DNA of 6,911 nucleotides from Altererythrobacter sp. (GTDB taxonomy: Bacteria; Pseudomonadota; Alphaproteobacteria; Sphingomonadales; Sphingomonadaceae): NCBI GenBank assembly GCA_024636575.1, contig JAGXGU010000183.1, positions 1 to 6,911 on the forward strand, given 5' to 3'. Positions within the stretch are counted from its first letter, which is position 1. Each line of letters begins with the position of its first letter. This document shows positions 5,692-6,911 of this stretch, piece after piece. The translations under genes were made by a program, and so were the position numbers. The notes under the pieces were generated by a model, which was given only the letters and a program-made list of their open reading frames with translations, was not told where the DNA came from and ran no database searches.

Positions 5692-5792
5692 GTATGTGAA
5701 CTCGCAGGGTTGACTCGTTACCGTGAAGGGCATTGGGGGATAGATCGCGCTGGCCCCCTTCCAAATTCCGTCGAGAATCCTAATCTGGCCCC
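5687..5792 (+). other. dnaE upstream region
   Basis: This stretch between the last REP hairpin and dnaE should hold the dnaE promoter if the possible gpx terminator works. A TTGACT (5710-5715) is a good -35 box, but no -10 box lies at 16-18 nt; the nearest candidate, ATAGAT (5740-5745), is too far. A GGGGG tract (5735-5739) is complementary to CCCCC (5754-5758), and CTGGCCCC occurs twice, at 5750-5757 and immediately before the start codon at 5785-5792. No clear Shine-Dalgarno sequence precedes the dnaE ATG; the nearest, GAGAA, is about 15 nt away. Confidence 0.35.
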
Positions 5793-6911
5793 ATGTCCTT
5801 CGCCCCCTTCGTACCCTTGCGAGTCATGTCGTCCTATTCCCTGCTCGAAGGGGCGGTGGACCCCAAGGGAATCGCCAAACTGGCGAAGGAACGCGGCTTT
5901 CCCGCGATCGCGATCTGCGACCGTAACGGGCTCTACGGGGTGGTCGCATTCGCCTCCGCCTGTTTCGCGGAAGGCATTCAGCCGATCATCGGCACCCTGC
6001 TGGGCATCGCACGCGACAAGGAAGGCCGGCAGGTCGATTATCTGCCATTGTTTGCGCAGGACGAGACCGGTTACGACAATCTCTGCCATCTGGTCAGCCA
6101 CGCCCATCTGGGCCGCCCGCTGGAATTCGAGCCGCATGTCCGGCTGAGCGATCTGGAGGGGCATTCAGGCGGGCTGATCGCGCTGACCGGAGCGGGCGAG
6201 GGCGCGGTTTCGCGGCTGCTGGCTGACGGGCAGCAGGACCATGCAGAGGCGATGCTGGACCGGCTGCAGGGTCTGTTTCCGGGGCGCCTCTATATCGAAC
6301 TGGCGCGCCTAAAAGATGCAGTGCAAGACAGCGCGGAAGCCGCCCTGATCGACCTCGCCTATGCGCGCGATTTGCCGCTGGTGGCGACCAATCCCGCCAA
6401 TTTTGCCGATCCGCATGTCCACCCCGCGCATGACGCGATGCTGTGCATTGCCCATTCGACGCATATCGAGGCGGAGGACCGGCCCCGGTCCAATCCGCAG
6501 GCTTTCGTCAAATCCGCGCCGATGATGGAGGAACTGTTCGGCGACCTGCCCGAAGCGACCGCAAACACGCTGACCATTGCCCGGCGCTGCGCCTTCGCGC
6601 CGCCCAACCGCGATCCGATCCTGCCCAGCCTGGCGGGCGATCTGGAGGGGGAGGTCAAGCTGCTGGCGGATGATGCCCGCGCCGGCCTGGATGCGCGGCT
6701 GGCGCTGTATGGCGAAATGACAGCCGAGGAACGCAAGGTCTATGACGACCGCCTGCAGTTCGAAATCGATATCATCACCGGAATGGGCTTTCCCGGTTAC
6801 TTCCTGATCGTGGCCGATTTCATCAAATGGGCCAAGGAACAGGATATACCGGTGGGGCCGGGGCGCGGTTCGGGCGCGGGTTCATTGGTGGCGTGGTCGC
6901 TGACGATCACC
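5793..6911 (+). CDS. dnaE: DNA polymerase III alpha subunit, N-terminal part only
   Basis: This is the first 373 codons of the replicative polymerase catalytic subunit; the frame is open to the right edge. The full protein is normally about 1,150-1,180 residues and works in the replisome with beta clamp, epsilon and tau. Residues 5-70 (FVPLRVMSSYSLLEGA...AIAICDRNGLYG...GIQPIIG) form the start of the PHP domain, which continues to about 270. The polymerase palm follows: FPGYFLIVADFIKWAK (333-348) and VGPGRGSGAGSLVAWSLTIT (354-373). The window ends just where ITDxDP, with the first catalytic aspartates, should begin. PHP metal ligands appear to be lost throughout: Pro8 and Met12 replace the histidines of HLRVHS, NPANF (200-204) replaces NDxHY, and Tyr83-Leu84 stands where HLT is usual. 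The start at 5793 keeps the conserved FVPLR; the next ATG (codon 12) would remove it. DnaE1 is favoured over the error-prone DnaE2 from the N-terminus and the lolD neighbourhood, but the diagnostic C-terminus is missing. Confidence 0.95.
   Translation, partial: MSFAPFVPLRVMSSYSLLEGAVDPKGIAKLAKERGFPAIAICDRNGLYGVVAFASACFAEGIQPIIGTLLGIARDKEGRQVDYLPLFAQDETGYDNLCHLVSHAHLGRPLEFEPHVRLSDLEGHSGGLIALTGAGEGAVSRLLADGQQDHAEAMLDRLQGLFPGRLYIELARLKDAVQDSAEAALIDLAYARDLPLVATNPANFADPHVHPAHDAMLCIAHSTHIEAEDRPRSNPQAFVKSAPMMEELFGDLPEATANTLTIARRCAFAPPNRDPILPSLAGDLEGEVKLLADDARAGLDARLALYGEMTAEERKVYDDRLQFEIDIITGMGFPGYFLIVADFIKWAKEQDIPVGPGRGSGAGSLVAWSLTIT

Noticed and set aside
5710..5745. sigma-70 promoter for dnaE from TTGACT
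   Set aside because: The -35 box is good but the nearest -10-like sequence is about 24 nt away, too far for a normal promoter, so it is mentioned only as a possibility.
5710..6147. 145-codon plus-strand frame and the 5718-6164 minus-strand frame over the dnaE start
   Set aside because: Both overlap the dnaE frame, which is continuous from 5793 to the window end and has conserved polymerase motifs.

Overview
The window is GC-rich, densely coded bacterial DNA. It most likely comes from an alphaproteobacterium of the Sphingomonadales (Erythrobacter/Sphingomonas-like). Three things point there: a lolC-lolD pair just upstream of dnaE, a DnaE N-terminus (FVPLR...SSYSLLEGA) whose PHP metal ligands are replaced, and C(GAAA)G-loop palindromes of a type I recall as common between genes in this order. 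The assignment rests on recall, not on a search.

Layout. The left part reads leftward: purF (first enzyme of de novo purine synthesis), followed through a one-base TAATG stop/start overlap by the first 136 codons of a short-chain dehydrogenase/reductase that leaves the window. A divergent gap of about 260 bp, holding a degenerate 13-bp tandem repeat, separates purF from a rightward block. That block is lolC and lolD (8-nt overlap), a 93-aa unrecognised soluble protein, a small predicted secreted protein, and a glutathione peroxidase (4-nt ATGA overlap with the previous gene). After a possible terminator comes a roughly 320-bp gap with three REP-like hairpins, two of them forming a perfect 27-bp inverted repeat around a 15-bp direct repeat. 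The last feature is the first 373 codons of dnaE, ending just before the catalytic aspartates of the polymerase palm.

How the genes relate. LolC and LolD form the inner-membrane ABC machine that releases lipoproteins to the LolA carrier. No second permease gene follows lolD, so a homodimeric (LolF-type) permease is a reasonable reading. The three genes between lolD and dnaE look like a lineage-specific insertion into a common alphaproteobacterial lolC-lolD-dnaE order; the peroxidase and the secreted protein are translationally coupled and may share a stress or envelope role. purF, lolC, lolD and dnaE are housekeeping genes.

I found no CRISPR array, transposase, tRNA, phage or defence system. 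The unexplained structure is in the non-coding parts: the REP cluster, the 13-bp repeats in the lolC leader, and two successive ribosome-binding sites that each lie in the loop of a small hairpin.
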